A stretch of DNA of 64,000 bases. Source: Mayamaea pseudoterrestris (Eukaryota; Bacillariophyta; Bacillariophyceae; Sellaphorales; Sellaphoraceae). Made by a program: the position numbers and the translations under genes. The stretch spans positions 434,001-498,000 of the forward strand of contig BROI01000008.1 of NCBI GenBank assembly GCA_027923505.1, read 5' to 3'. Below, piece after piece: positions 19,494-28,984 of this stretch. The first letter of the stretch is position 1. Each line of letters begins with the position of its first letter. The notes under the pieces were generated by a model, which was given only the letters and a program-made list of their open reading frames with translations, had not been told where the DNA came from and searched no databases.

Positions 19494-20855
19494 ATGATGA
19501 ATCGTCCTTCTGTTCCTCACGCTCAAGCGGGTGATGGTAATAATCATTTGGAGCCTGGCAACGCCGGACCTGCCGCTTCTGCTGCTGCTGGCTTTCGCGG
19601 CCAGCCATTTCCCAGCTACCAGGCGCAGCAAATGATGGCCATGGGCGGCATGGGAATGGGAATGCCTTCTGGCGTTGGAGGCGTCCCGACTAATATGCAA
19701 CATATGCAGAGTATGCTGCAAATGCCCATGGACGCTCATCACTACATGGATCAGCAGCCACTTTCGCCAGGCATGTCTCTCGCGGCTGCGCAACGCATGC
19801 AGATGAGCACCAATACTGCACAGGCACTCTATAACAGCATGACGGGTCAGACACCGGCGTCTCCAGCCTTTCACCCAATGGATGCCAGTATGGCGGAAGG
19901 GCATCGCATCTTAGCACAGCAGCAGCAACACCACGGGCAGCAGCCAATGCAGCAACAGCATCATGACCGCGAGGAGGAGCTCTTGCTCAACTTGTTGATT
20001 TCTCGCCGCCAGCGAGGCCAAACTACCCCGGGAATCGACGGTCGCAATTTGTCATTGGCGGAGGAACTCATGCGCATGCGTCGGCAACAACAGGAACAGC
20101 AGCTCCAAATGAGCGCAGGGGGTGGCGCTCAGTTGCCTGGCATGCCGCCCCTTTTCCATCAAGACATGGCCAGTATGAATGCCTTGGCGGAGGGACGGAT
20201 CGATAGGTCTCCGACGCAACTCATGGATGCGCGCTCGCAGGAGATGCTCGAGTATTCTTCGGGGCGTGGAGGCATCAAGCGACCCGTTTACGCGGATCCT
20301 AACGCCTTTAAGTTTCCGCATATGCAGGATGAGGCACCTTCAAAGAAGAAGCGAAAGCATAAGAAGAAGCCAGTTGACATGCCTCGTCGTCCTCTTTCAG
20401 CGTACAACTTATTCTTTTCAGAGGAGCGGGAGCGCATTCTCAAGGAGATTGCTGACAAGGATCCCGCAGCGGCTGATGGAGACGACGACGCCTCAGACAA
20501 GAAGGAGGTTGTTTCCGACGCCGACGAGTCGGAATCGGGCAAGCCTCAGGCACTCGTTCGACCCATTATTCCTGCTGACCGCAAGCGACGGCCTCACCGC
20601 AAAACGCACGGCAAGATTTCCTTCCAGGAACTGGCGCGTTCGGTCGGTGAGCGCTGGAAGGCACTTGACGAAGACCGACGCAAGTACTACCAAGAATTGG
20701 CTAAGGAAGACATGAAGCGACAAAAGGCAGCCATGGAAGATTATTACGCCAAGCAAAACATTCCCACGTCCGCATCGTCGGCGACCTACCAACCAAAAAG
20801 CAGCGACGGCGGTATGGTCAAGCAAGAAGGCATTGGACAGACGCAGATGCTTTAG
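19494..20855 (+). CDS. HMG-box protein with a long insert in the box
   Basis: 453 residues, single coding exon. The N-terminal half is low-complexity: Met/Gly-rich (MMAMGGMGMGM) and Gln-rich (HRILAQQQQHHGQQP), like transcription cofactors. A basic cluster (KKKRKHKKK) near 285 is a nuclear signal. An HMG box starts near 296 with PRRPLSAYNLFFSEERERIL. It is then interrupted by about 50 residues (acidic DGDDDASDKK, then basic DRKRRPHRKTHG) and resumes with ISFQELARSVGERWKALDED and RRKYYQELAKEDMKRQ. HMG boxes bind and bend DNA. The insert falls in the loop between helices 1 and 2, so the fold may be kept. A DNA-binding regulator or chromatin protein is inferred; targets are unknown. Confidence 0.88.
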   Translation: MMNRPSVPHAQAGDGNNHLEPGNAGPAASAAAGFRGQPFPSYQAQQMMAMGGMGMGMPSGVGGVPTNMQHMQSMLQMPMDAHHYMDQQPLSPGMSLAAAQRMQMSTNTAQALYNSMTGQTPASPAFHPMDASMAEGHRILAQQQQHHGQQPMQQQHHDREEELLLNLLISRRQRGQTTPGIDGRNLSLAEELMRMRRQQQEQQLQMSAGGGAQLPGMPPLFHQDMASMNALAEGRIDRSPTQLMDARSQEMLEYSSGRGGIKRPVYADPNAFKFPHMQDEAPSKKKRKHKKKPVDMPRRPLSAYNLFFSEERERILKEIADKDPAAADGDDDASDKKEVVSDADESESGKPQALVRPIIPADRKRRPHRKTHGKISFQELARSVGERWKALDEDRRKYYQELAKEDMKRQKAAMEDYYAKQNIPTSASSATYQPKSSDGGMVKQEGIGQTQML

Positions 20856-21023
20856 TTGATCAGTTTGCACGTGTTGTTTTGTGTGAGTGGAGTCTATATC
20901 TATCTTAGTTTATTGCTTTTAATTTTTCTTCTTAGTAACTTACGTCATTCTGCCGTAGTCCGGCTTACCGGTACGGGCTTGTTCAAAGATCCGTACAAGT
21001 ACTGTAGTTTTCGCAACTACTAT

Positions 21024-21793
21024 TCAATAAATCACGCCCGTATCGCCATACTTTTGTAATACTCTTTGGCCTTGTTCCTGTAGTATTCTAAACTTGACCG
21101 TAATGCCCGCAGCTTCTAAAGCCCTGTATGATTCGGGGAAGACTGGACCTTCGTTGAAACCAATCGCTTCGGCGTCCGTCTTGGTAGCAGAGCAGTGAAG
21201 CTCCGATACTCCCGACCATAGCACGGACCCTAGGCACATGCAACAAGGCTCACAACTCGTGCACAGTATGTATTCATGCGTTTCGTTGGCAGTCAAGGAG
21301 TGGTTTCGAATCGCTTGTTCGGCGAACTGGATAGCTGTCGTTTCTCCATGTAGCACTGAGTTGGACAAGGGCACGACGCGGTTACATCCACAGGCGACAA
21401 GCGAAGCTATACCAGTGGTTTTTTCTCGGGAGAATATAGCAGTTCCAAACGGTCCACCCGTATTGTGTTCGACATTCATTGCGCTAATATTTATTGCAAC
21501 TTGCATCATGTCGGAATCCGTCATGAAGGCCTTGTCTTTTAATGCAATTTCATAGCGATGCAGCCATTCAGGAAGTGTGACTAAGACTGATCTGTCAGAG
21601 AGAATGGATATGTCGGTTTAATGTAAGGACACGCAAGCAAATAAATGGTAAATCATGCGTGCGACGAGCGACGTGCGACGTACCTCCGTCTAGTCTTCAG
21701 CTTTCTCACGGCCATTGCAGACATTAATGCTGCTGCCGTGGCTGATAATATCAATGCTGTCGTGGTCCATTTTTCAGAGAACACCTTGCTCAT
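21024..21793 (-). CDS. Membrane-anchored nucleoside/base deaminase
   Basis: Two exons, 21684-21793 and 21024-21591, with a 92-base intron (GTACGT...CTCTGACAG); phase 2; 225 residues. Exon 1 codes for a hydrophobic Ala/Leu/Met helix (TTTALILSATAAALMSAMA) followed by basic RKLKTRRR, a signal anchor or organelle-targeting segment. The catalytic domain is of the cytidine/guanine deaminase superfamily: zinc site H-x-E in VLHGETTA (about 118 and 120) and P-C-x2-C in EPCCMCLG (about 153 and 156). NTGGPFGTAI at the front and the long tail resemble bacterial guanine deaminase (GuaD). Guanine to xanthine is the best guess; tRNA adenosine deaminase is less likely because of the HGE rather than HAE core. 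Without exon 1 the frame would start at an internal Met inside the domain. Confidence 0.85.
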
Positions 21794-22105
21794 GGTGAAG
21801 TGATGTACTGTTAGTCGTTTGTGGCGTCGACTTGTTCCTCTTCCAACTGCCGATCTTGTTGTAGGAAGCCGCGGCTGTGGGACTACCGGTACTCCAAAGC
21901 AATCCAGTCGTGCTTAATTGTGTTTGGGCCTTTCTGTCAAGGAGATGTCGTACTGTTATTCGCATACGAGGTACGGCGCGTGCATGCTCGTGCAAGGGGC
22001 CGAGTTCTCGTTTGCAGTCGTCGGTCGACTTCGCCCATGGGGTCACTCACACAAACAACCATCATCCTTTGCTCTATATCAATCATCCGATTTCAACTAT
22101 ACTGA
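21794..22105. other. Divergent promoter region, 312 bases
   Basis: Shared upstream region of the deaminase (minus) and the cytochrome b5-domain gene (plus). No element was recognised. Confidence 0.4.
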
Positions 22106-22684
22106 ATGGAGCTGTTGTCGAATCGTTCCTTGGCGGTAAGCCGCATTTGCAAGGGCAACAGCATTGCCATGAGTAAACTTGTAACTGAGAATTTAGACGA
22201 CGAGGAAGAGTCCCTCGCCGAGACAGCTTCCGTTGACAGCAGCGACTGCGTGGCTTCGTGTTCCTTGCCCTTGCATGATATGCCAGAAATAAGCTCATTA
22301 AATGCTGACTCGATGATGTGTGCGTCGTGTCGACGATGTCAGCTGGCCATGAACCTGGAAAGAAGTTGTTGTCCATATTCTCCCAAGAAAGAAATATTCT
22401 ATACCCGTTGTCAGGTGAGGAGCCACGACTCGGAATTAAGCTGCTGGTTGATTGCTGGCAGTGACATTTATGACGCAACAAGTCTTCTCAAGACGCATCC
22501 TGGCGGGAAGGAATGTATTTTGAGAAAAGCAGGAGGAGTCGACGATTGCTCGCTCGACGTTTACTTTCATTCGCAGCGAGGCCAAGAATTGTGGAAACGG
22601 TATCGGATTGGACGGTTGATTGAATGCGGACAAAAACCTTCATCAACGAGTAATCAGTGGTGGATGTTTTGGTCCAAGGATTAA
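22106..22684 (+). CDS. Cys-rich protein with C-terminal cytochrome b5 domain
   Basis: 192 residues, single exon. The C-terminal third is a cytochrome b5-like heme domain: SCWLIAGSDIYDATSLL, then HPGG with the first heme His near 131, AGGVDD, and the second His in VYFHSQRG near 155, ending with YRIGRL. The segment before it (about 72-102) is rich in Cys (CASCRRCQ, SCCP, RCQ) and could bind zinc or be disulfide-linked. The N-terminus is acidic. There is no C-terminal membrane anchor, unlike microsomal b5, so it is a soluble carrier or a sensor. The electron partner is unknown. It is convergent with the CHORD gene. Confidence 0.8.
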   Translation: MELLSNRSLAVSRICKGNSIAMSKLVTENLDDEEESLAETASVDSSDCVASCSLPLHDMPEISSLNADSMMCASCRRCQLAMNLERSCCPYSPKKEIFYTRCQVRSHDSELSCWLIAGSDIYDATSLLKTHPGGKECILRKAGGVDDCSLDVYFHSQRGQELWKRYRIGRLIECGQKPSSTSNQWWMFWSKD

Positions 22685-22837
22685 AACTTCACTGACAGGA
22701 TGATACTTTGTGCCTCGTTGATGCGCACTTCTGCGCCCATTACGGAAACCGGAAACTCGGTGTACGTCATATTGTTCCACGTTAATTGGACCTTTCATAA
22801 AACATGATTTAAAGTACTTATGTTCGAATAGAAAACT

Positions 22838-23725
22838 CTATTTAAGTCTGAGCTGCTTGGCCGCAACGGCCTTAAAACTCTCCTTTAGCTCCTTGCCAAA
22901 CGCAACTTCCACCAATTTCGATAGCTGCGCGTCGCTAACACTTGCGTGCTTGTCAGTCTCTTGCATTCGAATTCCTGCGAGTACTTGATCAAACAACTCC
23001 CGCTCCACTCCAAGTTCCGATAGCAGCGCCTGTAATCGATCCAAGACAGAAATGCCTCCTTGTTGATGCGATTGATTGAACTCGTCGATACTTTTCAATT
23101 TCACAGCTTCTTCAGCCTTGTCCCTCAAATCACTTCCTCCCAAAAACTGTGGTGCATCCGTCTCCTTGACATCCGTACAAGCGCCAGTCATGCAACCAGG
23201 AATAGCCTCGAACGTTTCCCAGTCATAAGCCTTTTTATTGGGACAGCAGCTCCAAAACTTCGCCGTCTCGTGAAAAACTGGAGGAGACTTATGATAACAG
23301 CAATCAGGATAGGGACCACCTTTCGGAAATCTGTTCTTGCAACCAAAGTGCGTGCATGCGACTGTATTCTTGAGCAATTCTTGGCGCTGCTTGGCGTCGA
23401 CTTCCTGCTGGTGACGCATGGCGGCAAGAGTCGTGGATGGTCCATGACAAACGTACAGGTCGGATCGGTCAGGAATGACGTCAAGTATTACTGCATCAGA
23501 TGCTAGCATCACCAACTTCCCTTCCATGTCCTTGATAGATAGGTGGAGTTCAGCCATGTGGAGAGGATTTCGGCTGCCCAAGGATTCGTTGGAAATGTAC
23601 GATTCGACAAACGTATCGAGAAGTTTACTCGTTGGTCCATCCTTCCAGCTCTTTGGTAGTGTGATCTTGAGCGTCTTGTGGAGCTCGGTATTTTGGTTAT
23701 CTTCGTAGTAGATGAACACCTTCAT
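22838..23725 (-). CDS. CHORD-domain protein
   Basis: 295 residues from the ATG at 23725 (MKVFIYYEDNQN); the frame extends upstream but that part is not protein-like. The N-terminal 100 residues look like a ubiquitin-like or beta-grasp region (ITLPKSWKDGPTSKLLDTFV). A single CHORD zinc domain sits near residues 125-190: CTHFGCKNRF, DCCYHKSPPVFHETAKFWSC, CPNKKAYDWETFEAIPGC and TGAC. All its Cys/His positions are present except that the last His of the usual GxH end is replaced (GACTD). CHORD proteins (RAR1, CHP1) bind HSP90 and SGT1. No CS domain or second CHORD is present. An HSP90 co-chaperone role is inference. Confidence 0.85.
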   Translation of the reverse strand: MKVFIYYEDNQNTELHKTLKITLPKSWKDGPTSKLLDTFVESYISNESLGSRNPLHMAELHLSIKDMEGKLVMLASDAVILDVIPDRSDLYVCHGPSTTLAAMRHQQEVDAKQRQELLKNTVACTHFGCKNRFPKGGPYPDCCYHKSPPVFHETAKFWSCCPNKKAYDWETFEAIPGCMTGACTDVKETDAPQFLGGSDLRDKAEEAVKLKSIDEFNQSHQQGGISVLDRLQALLSELGVERELFDQVLAGIRMQETDKHASVSDAQLSKLVEVAFGKELKESFKAVAAKQLRLK

Positions 23726-24108
23726 TGTTGTGAGGTGATGAGGTACAGTATGTACAGGTGAGGGAGGAGCAATGGTTGGTTTGGTGTTTGGTCGACGTGT
23801 TGTTATGTTGTGGCTGCGAATCCAAACGAGTCCCGATATGACTTTCATGAGTCATTCAACGCGCGAGCCGACGCTCGCCTTCCGATGCTAGCGCGCTCAC
23901 ACTTTGTTCACACGACTAACTCTTGCTCCCACGGTATGTACATAACAAGTTGCGTCGTTTCGGCGGTTTTATGATCAACACCTTGCTTAAGTATTGTACC
24001 TCAGCCAGAGAAATACTACGAACAGGAAGGAGACTAATACAAAAAGAATAAGTTTGGTGGTGACGTTCCCCAGACTGCCGACAGCCGAGGCCACCAATCA
24101 CTTCGTCA

Positions 24109-25062
24109 ATGACGAGGAGGACGGACAGTGTTGCTGAAACAACTTCCGGTAGTCCTACAAATGCCAGCAGCCAAGAGCGATTGCACGCTTACTTTGAAAG
24201 AACCAGTGTACTCAGTCGACATGAGCGCGAGGTCATTATACCGGCGCTCGCCATTCGAAGCTACCATCTACCGGGCACCTCGTCGTACTGGAAAGACTGG
24301 TTTAGCTATCTGGCCAACAATCATCCCGTCTTTGGCATTTGCTGCCATCATCCATTACATCCAGTGAGAACAAAGATACGGGTTTTATCGCTTTTTGGGA
24401 GCATTGCCTTTGGACTTGCCGCCACCAACATCATATGGTTGTACTTTCAACAACACGATGATGCAACCTTGCTTACAGTATCACCGACAAATGTTACCTC
24501 TGTAACGAAGTCGATGAGTGGCAACATTACTACATCTGACAACGACGCCTCCATTCAGGTTACGCAATCCATGTTGATTCTATGGACGTTAGGCGGTGGG
24601 ACGCATGCCTTGTTTGATAACATCATTTGGTTTGTTTCGGCCTGCGTCTGTTGCTTGCCGAGTGGTCATACTAATTACACACGATGGAAACGCTACAAGA
24701 GGCTTGGCACTTTCTTTGTCCTCGTCGCTGTGACACTGTCAGTGGCTGTTGCATCAATGGTAATTCTCTTGCGCGTCTTGGCTGAGTCGAATGGTGACAA
24801 TGACAGCGAAGCCATGGACGATGCAATAGACTTGGAAAGCGTCAAGGACGCCTCCAGCTTTCGATTTCTAGTCAGCTACTGCATTGAATTAGCTTTGGCA
24901 TTGTTTGTCTACTATCCAATAATTGCCTTTGTGCTCTTTTCGGGTGTTATTGGTTGTGGAACTCTTCCAATACTTGGTGGGCGGCCGTACGAAATGCGAC
25001 AGGAACGTCTGGAGGAAGCCAAACATGCGTCAAGAGATAGCACCGAAAACGAGGGACCATAA
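24109..25062 (+). CDS. Four-helix membrane protein of unknown function
   Basis: 317 residues, single exon. Four hydrophobic segments: about 88-112 (VLSLFGSIAFGLAATNIIWL), 152-182 (MLILWTLGGGTHALFDNIIW with CVCCLP), 200-224 (TFFVLVAVTLSVAVASMVI) and 253-290 (LALALFVYYPIIAFVLFSG). A N-glycosylation-rich loop (NVT, NIT) lies between the first two, so that side probably faces a lumen. A conserved-looking block WFSYLANNHPVFGICCHHP precedes the first helix. I do not recognise a named family. The Cys pairs near the membrane edge could be lipidated. The gene is divergent from the CHORD gene and convergent with the next. Confidence 0.75.
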   Translation: MTRRTDSVAETTSGSPTNASSQERLHAYFERTSVLSRHEREVIIPALAIRSYHLPGTSSYWKDWFSYLANNHPVFGICCHHPLHPVRTKIRVLSLFGSIAFGLAATNIIWLYFQQHDDATLLTVSPTNVTSVTKSMSGNITTSDNDASIQVTQSMLILWTLGGGTHALFDNIIWFVSACVCCLPSGHTNYTRWKRYKRLGTFFVLVAVTLSVAVASMVILLRVLAESNGDNDSEAMDDAIDLESVKDASSFRFLVSYCIELALALFVYYPIIAFVLFSGVIGCGTLPILGGRPYEMRQERLEEAKHASRDSTENEGP

Positions 25063-25152
25063 CATATCATGTACATTGTAAGGATTTGAAAATAAATTTA
25101 CTGCCAATACTCTTTAGAGCGGGCAGGCCAAATCGAAAGACCAATTTAGAGT

Positions 25153-27654
25153 TTACTCGTCGTCCTGGTCATCTTCATCTGGCCCCATGTCAACGATATT
25201 TGGAAAGTCAAAATCGACGACGTCCTGTGCTACCTGTTCGGAAGTTTCAAGCGGCAACTGCTTGTCACGATCCTCGACCAGCGTCGTTGGAAGTACGACT
25301 GACTGGTTCGCTTCCGATGAAATTTGGTGGATAGGTCGCTTTCGTGCCTCAGCTGTCTTCGCCACTCCAGGACTTGCTTTGGCTACTTCAAGCGTCATTT
25401 TCCTTGTGGCAGTGACACTTGGATCACCTTCAGTCGCTTCCTCATCGGTCGGTGCCACTCTCGAGCCCTCCTGTATTGCGCCATCCTTTTGCAGAACTTC
25501 CATAAATGTACTTACGGAGATACCACGACGGCTCCCGCTCGTAGATCGCTTGCGATCAGGTATGCGAATAAGCAGCGCCGGTACACGAGGAGAAAATGCC
25601 GCGTTACATACGGTTAATGCCCTCGCAAAGATGCCATTAGTCTCCGCTGAACATGAACTCTGACAGTGACGTGTCACCGTGAGCAAGTCATTCACAAGCC
25701 ACGAGGTGGACCCATCGGGCCAAGACGTAAGTACACATGATGTGCCAAGGGAAATTATAGCGTTGATAGAATTGGAGGTGCAAACATTTGACTCTCCGTC
25801 AAACAGCACAGAAAATGAACGTTTCGTGACAGAGTCCACAAATTGGCGAAGATTTAGCGACATATACTCTCCGCCGAAAAGCAAGGTGGTCTCGAGACAA
25901 GACAATGCAGCGTTCAGAAGTTCATTTCGCTCCTGAGCATTTCCCCAAAATCCCGTAGAGTCTTTTTTGACCGTCAATATCTCAATAACAATACCGCCAA
26001 CCAATAAGACACTTTGTTCCGTCAGCGATACTGTATGTCTTGCTCCATGCGATGTTAAACTTAAAAGATCTCCATCCAAAGCCTGCAGACAGCTTCGAAA
26101 TGTTTTAACCGCCATGGTGCGTAGCACCACCGAGTTGTGAAGCCAACGTTTGTGGCCTTGCGTGAGTAGTTCTACCGCGGTTGGATCAACGACGCCCCGT
26201 ACTGACACGGTGGACGAGCTTAAAAGTGAGGAGGTGATAATTCGTCTTATTGGAGTCGCGAAAGGTGCCAAACATGGTCCACCAAGCGAGTCCAAAACGC
26301 AGGTCATCATTGCGAGACCGTATTGCTGAAGTAGGTTGGCCACGTGATGCACCATCGCCGACGGCGACATTAGATTTTCGGCGACAATTTCAAAGCGAAG
26401 CCGCTTTTTGGTATTATGATAAGTGTTTTCGCTCTTAATTGGACTTGACACCATCTCCTCTAAAAGCTCGAGTATTGCCGCCACGTTGATGGAGGCTGTT
26501 GAGCAACCATTAGTTACCGAAGCTGGAGGGCTTTCGAGCAACTTGCACAACATGACACACAGGATGTTCAATATATGAGTATAAGCTTCCAATCTTGTTT
26601 GTTCGGCTGAAACTGATCGCATCTGTTCGATAGACTCAGTGGCGACTTTGCATACCCCACTTGACGTGATGGCAGCTGTAGCATCCAGATCAGCGCTCGA
26701 CCCTGGATTGATTGGCATTGCCGCGGCACGGACCAGTAAAGAGATCGCTCTCGTGAAGTTACGAACATTGCTTTCCCATATCGATGCTGGTGTCGCTCCA
26801 TCCAAGCCCCCGGCGCATGGTAAACTGGCATTCAGATCAGCCGCCGCTTCGACTACTCGTCGGTCCGTGATAGCAATCGTTGACAATGCTAAATAACCAA
26901 GATCTTTTATGAGCTGCACACTTCTCGAAAGCTTCGTCCCAAAGAAAACTAATAAAACGGCTGATGCATTGAGGCATGAAGCTAATGTTGCCATGAGTTC
27001 GTTGTCATCCGGTGCGGTTAGACGCACACCACCCGCACTGACTGGAATGCCCTTGAGTAACGTCATCGAGGAAGAACATAACAGAGACAGCAGCTGCTTG
27101 CCGTTAGATGCAAGTAGCTCATACTCGGCAAGCACCGACGGCTCGACGGAATCTTGAGACGCTAGAAAGCAAGCCCATGCATGCAGAAAATCGGCGGCAA
27201 GTTTCACCATGACATCCCAGCATGATTGAAAAATCGACGATTTACGACTTGGGCTATCAAGCATGCGAGTAACTGTTGATATCAAGAGTTGAGTATCAAG
27301 TGCCGTTGATGAAGTAATTGCTTCGTCGCCTTCGTTTGCCGTCCACGCCGCGGAACGATGCCGCTTGTTTGCTCCAGCCGTAGACGCGGTTGCAGAGACG
27401 GCCAGAATTTGACAAGCCTGCTCAACGTCTCCAAATAATAGTCCCTCGCGTAATGTGTTGGCAGTCAAATTACTGAAACTAACAACAAACTCCTCCATGA
27501 GCTGCTGATCGTCCTCATCGTTTTCGCGCATTCGTTCCAAGGTTCGCAACATTGTCAGCAATTTCTGCCCGACGTTGGCATCGCTAGACGAAGAACGACG
27601 CTTAGGATGAGGTGGAGTTAGGCTTGCGGATGACTTAAAAGAAATGAACTTCAT
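25153..27654 (-). CDS. Large helical protein, possibly Rix1/PELP1-like
   Basis: 833 residues, single exon, ATG at 27654. It is almost entirely alpha-helical by composition, with many Leu/Ala/Ser-rich amphipathic stretches that look like ARM or HEAT repeats (for example SCWDVMVKLAADFLHAWACF). The last 150 residues are disordered and charged, with a nuclear-like KRSTSGSRRG, and end in an acidic tail (FPNIVDMGPDEDDQDDE). The combination of a long helical N-terminal part and an acidic tail is what Rix1/PELP1 proteins show. These scaffold the Rix1-Ipi1-Ipi3 complex in 60S pre-ribosome maturation. I saw no unique motif, so the assignment is tentative; a generic ARM-repeat scaffold is the alternative. 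Confidence 0.55.
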   Translation of the reverse strand: MKFISFKSSASLTPPHPKRRSSSSDANVGQKLLTMLRTLERMRENDEDDQQLMEEFVVSFSNLTANTLREGLLFGDVEQACQILAVSATASTAGANKRHRSAAWTANEGDEAITSSTALDTQLLISTVTRMLDSPSRKSSIFQSCWDVMVKLAADFLHAWACFLASQDSVEPSVLAEYELLASNGKQLLSLLCSSSMTLLKGIPVSAGGVRLTAPDDNELMATLASCLNASAVLLVFFGTKLSRSVQLIKDLGYLALSTIAITDRRVVEAAADLNASLPCAGGLDGATPASIWESNVRNFTRAISLLVRAAAMPINPGSSADLDATAAITSSGVCKVATESIEQMRSVSAEQTRLEAYTHILNILCVMLCKLLESPPASVTNGCSTASINVAAILELLEEMVSSPIKSENTYHNTKKRLRFEIVAENLMSPSAMVHHVANLLQQYGLAMMTCVLDSLGGPCLAPFATPIRRIITSSLLSSSTVSVRGVVDPTAVELLTQGHKRWLHNSVVLRTMAVKTFRSCLQALDGDLLSLTSHGARHTVSLTEQSVLLVGGIVIEILTVKKDSTGFWGNAQERNELLNAALSCLETTLLFGGEYMSLNLRQFVDSVTKRSFSVLFDGESNVCTSNSINAIISLGTSCVLTSWPDGSTSWLVNDLLTVTRHCQSSCSAETNGIFARALTVCNAAFSPRVPALLIRIPDRKRSTSGSRRGISVSTFMEVLQKDGAIQEGSRVAPTDEEATEGDPSVTATRKMTLEVAKASPGVAKTAEARKRPIHQISSEANQSVVLPTTLVEDRDKQLPLETSEQVAQDVVDFDFPNIVDMGPDEDDQDDE

Positions 27655-28040
27655 CGTACTCTAATGGCAGCTTATGCACAATTACAGCCTCGACACTCAA
27701 CCGAAAAAGAAAAACAGGATGGTTGGCCCTTGGCGCGTTCGAAAACACCAACCCTACCGTAGTCAGACAAACTGCTTAGCTAACACGCTCAAGTCAAAGC
27801 CTAAACCGGATAGATGTGACGAGAGTCAGAGAGAGCACTGGTCCGCAACAGTATGACGAGCTATAATACAGCGAATCATTCTGGTGCATATTGTCTGCTT
27901 GAACTAACTGTAAGTGGAGTGTGACTTCTCGCAACGCATTCGAGTACACTGTCCGGTAGTCAAAGCTAACATGACTCACCAAAAAATGATCATGCATATA
28001 GAGATATCACTCATGTGTTCTATACAAGCTTATGTTGCCT
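27655..28040. other. Intergenic, 386 bases
   Basis: Upstream of the minus-strand helical protein gene and downstream of the DUF3119-like gene. Nothing beyond A/T-rich sequence was recognised. Confidence 0.4.
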
Positions 28041-28901
28041 TTACGAGTCTGTGATTTTGCCGCAGCCGCGCTTTTGAAATTCTCCTCGGATTTGTTGCGC
28101 GTTGCAAATTGCAGGAAAGAAATGCACCTGTCCAGCAACAGCGTTGCCCGCAGCAATTGATTCCGGATCGTTAGCTTTGGCTCCTGGTCCCTCTGTCCAA
28201 GTTGTTGAATCAGTCTGGGTCTCTTTAAAATAGATCAAAATCGGACCGATAGGACCGTCAATCCACCCTTTTGGGAAAAAATCGTAGTTCACAATAGTAT
28301 CGGTTCGCCAGCGATTAGCTCCACCTACGTAAGTTGGACACGCAATGAATGAGACTTTATTACTCACCGTGACTGCCCAAGAAACAAGAAACAAGAAACA
28401 CAAGAAGGTTGACAAAAACTTACCGACGACGACATTTTCTCCTGACGACTTGAGTTCGCCAGCTTGTTCTCCCTTATTTAGTAGCTCAATTGAGTCTCCG
28501 TCAAAGACAAAGCGGACGCGAGATGCTTGGACGAGGAAAAGGACGCCGAGAAGGGTGATGAAGGGTCCGAGCCAGATTTGAAGAAAAGGTACCGTGTCGA
28601 GAGCGCCACCGAGCACTAAGAATACTGCACCTACTCGATAATCTGGGTCGATAACAACATCATCAAACTTTGGTTTGATCGGCGTGGCGCTTTCTTGTTG
28701 TTTCGGCTTGAAGAATTCGGTAATGCCCCTGAAATCGCCAAAGCTGTGAAGCGCAGATTTTGAAACGGCAGGCCCTGGTGATCGAGCACCTGCGACAAGA
28801 TTGTGACTCTCACGGGTCACAAAAGCATTTGAAAGACTAAAGCATTCTGAAAGGCATACAATAGAGAGCATCAGCGGCCATTGGTGGCTTAAAATCATCA
28901 T
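28041..28901 (-). CDS. Plastid-targeted DUF3119-like membrane protein
   Basis: Two exons, 28424-28901 and 28041-28324, with a 99-base intron (GTAAGT...TTACGTAG); phase 1; 253 residues from the ATG at 28901. The N-terminus has a hydrophobic signal peptide (LMLSIVCLSECFSLSNAFVT) ending at S-N-A-F, the A-x-A-F-like plastid import motif of diatoms, then a Ser/Arg-rich transit part. The mature part has one or two membrane segments (VGAVFLVLGGAL and FLQIWLGPFITLLGVLFLV), then a beta-rich domain with VRFVFDGDSIELL, NVVVGGANRWR and PILIYFKETQT. These blocks match the cyanobacterial/plant DUF3119 family as I recall it. Function is unknown; a thylakoid or envelope location is inferred. The intron has no stop and is a multiple of three, so an unspliced form would also be open. 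Confidence 0.8.
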   Translation of the reverse strand: MMILSHQWPLMLSIVCLSECFSLSNAFVTRESHNLVAGARSPGPAVSKSALHSFGDFRGITEFFKPKQQESATPIKPKFDDVVIDPDYRVGAVFLVLGGALDTVPFLQIWLGPFITLLGVLFLVQASRVRFVFDGDSIELLNKGEQAGELKSSGENVVVGKFLSTFLCFLFLVSWAVTVSNKVSFIACPTYVGGANRWRTDTIVNYDFFPKGWIDGPIGPILIYFKETQTDSTTWTEGPGAKANDPESIAAGNAVAGQVHFFPAICNAQQIRGEFQKRGCGKITDS

Positions 28902-28984
28902 GGTTACGAAGGCGCAAGAATGCACTTGAATGATGTATGTGATCGCAGCTGCGGCGCGCAGTCGTCAGTCACTGCTTGAAACCA

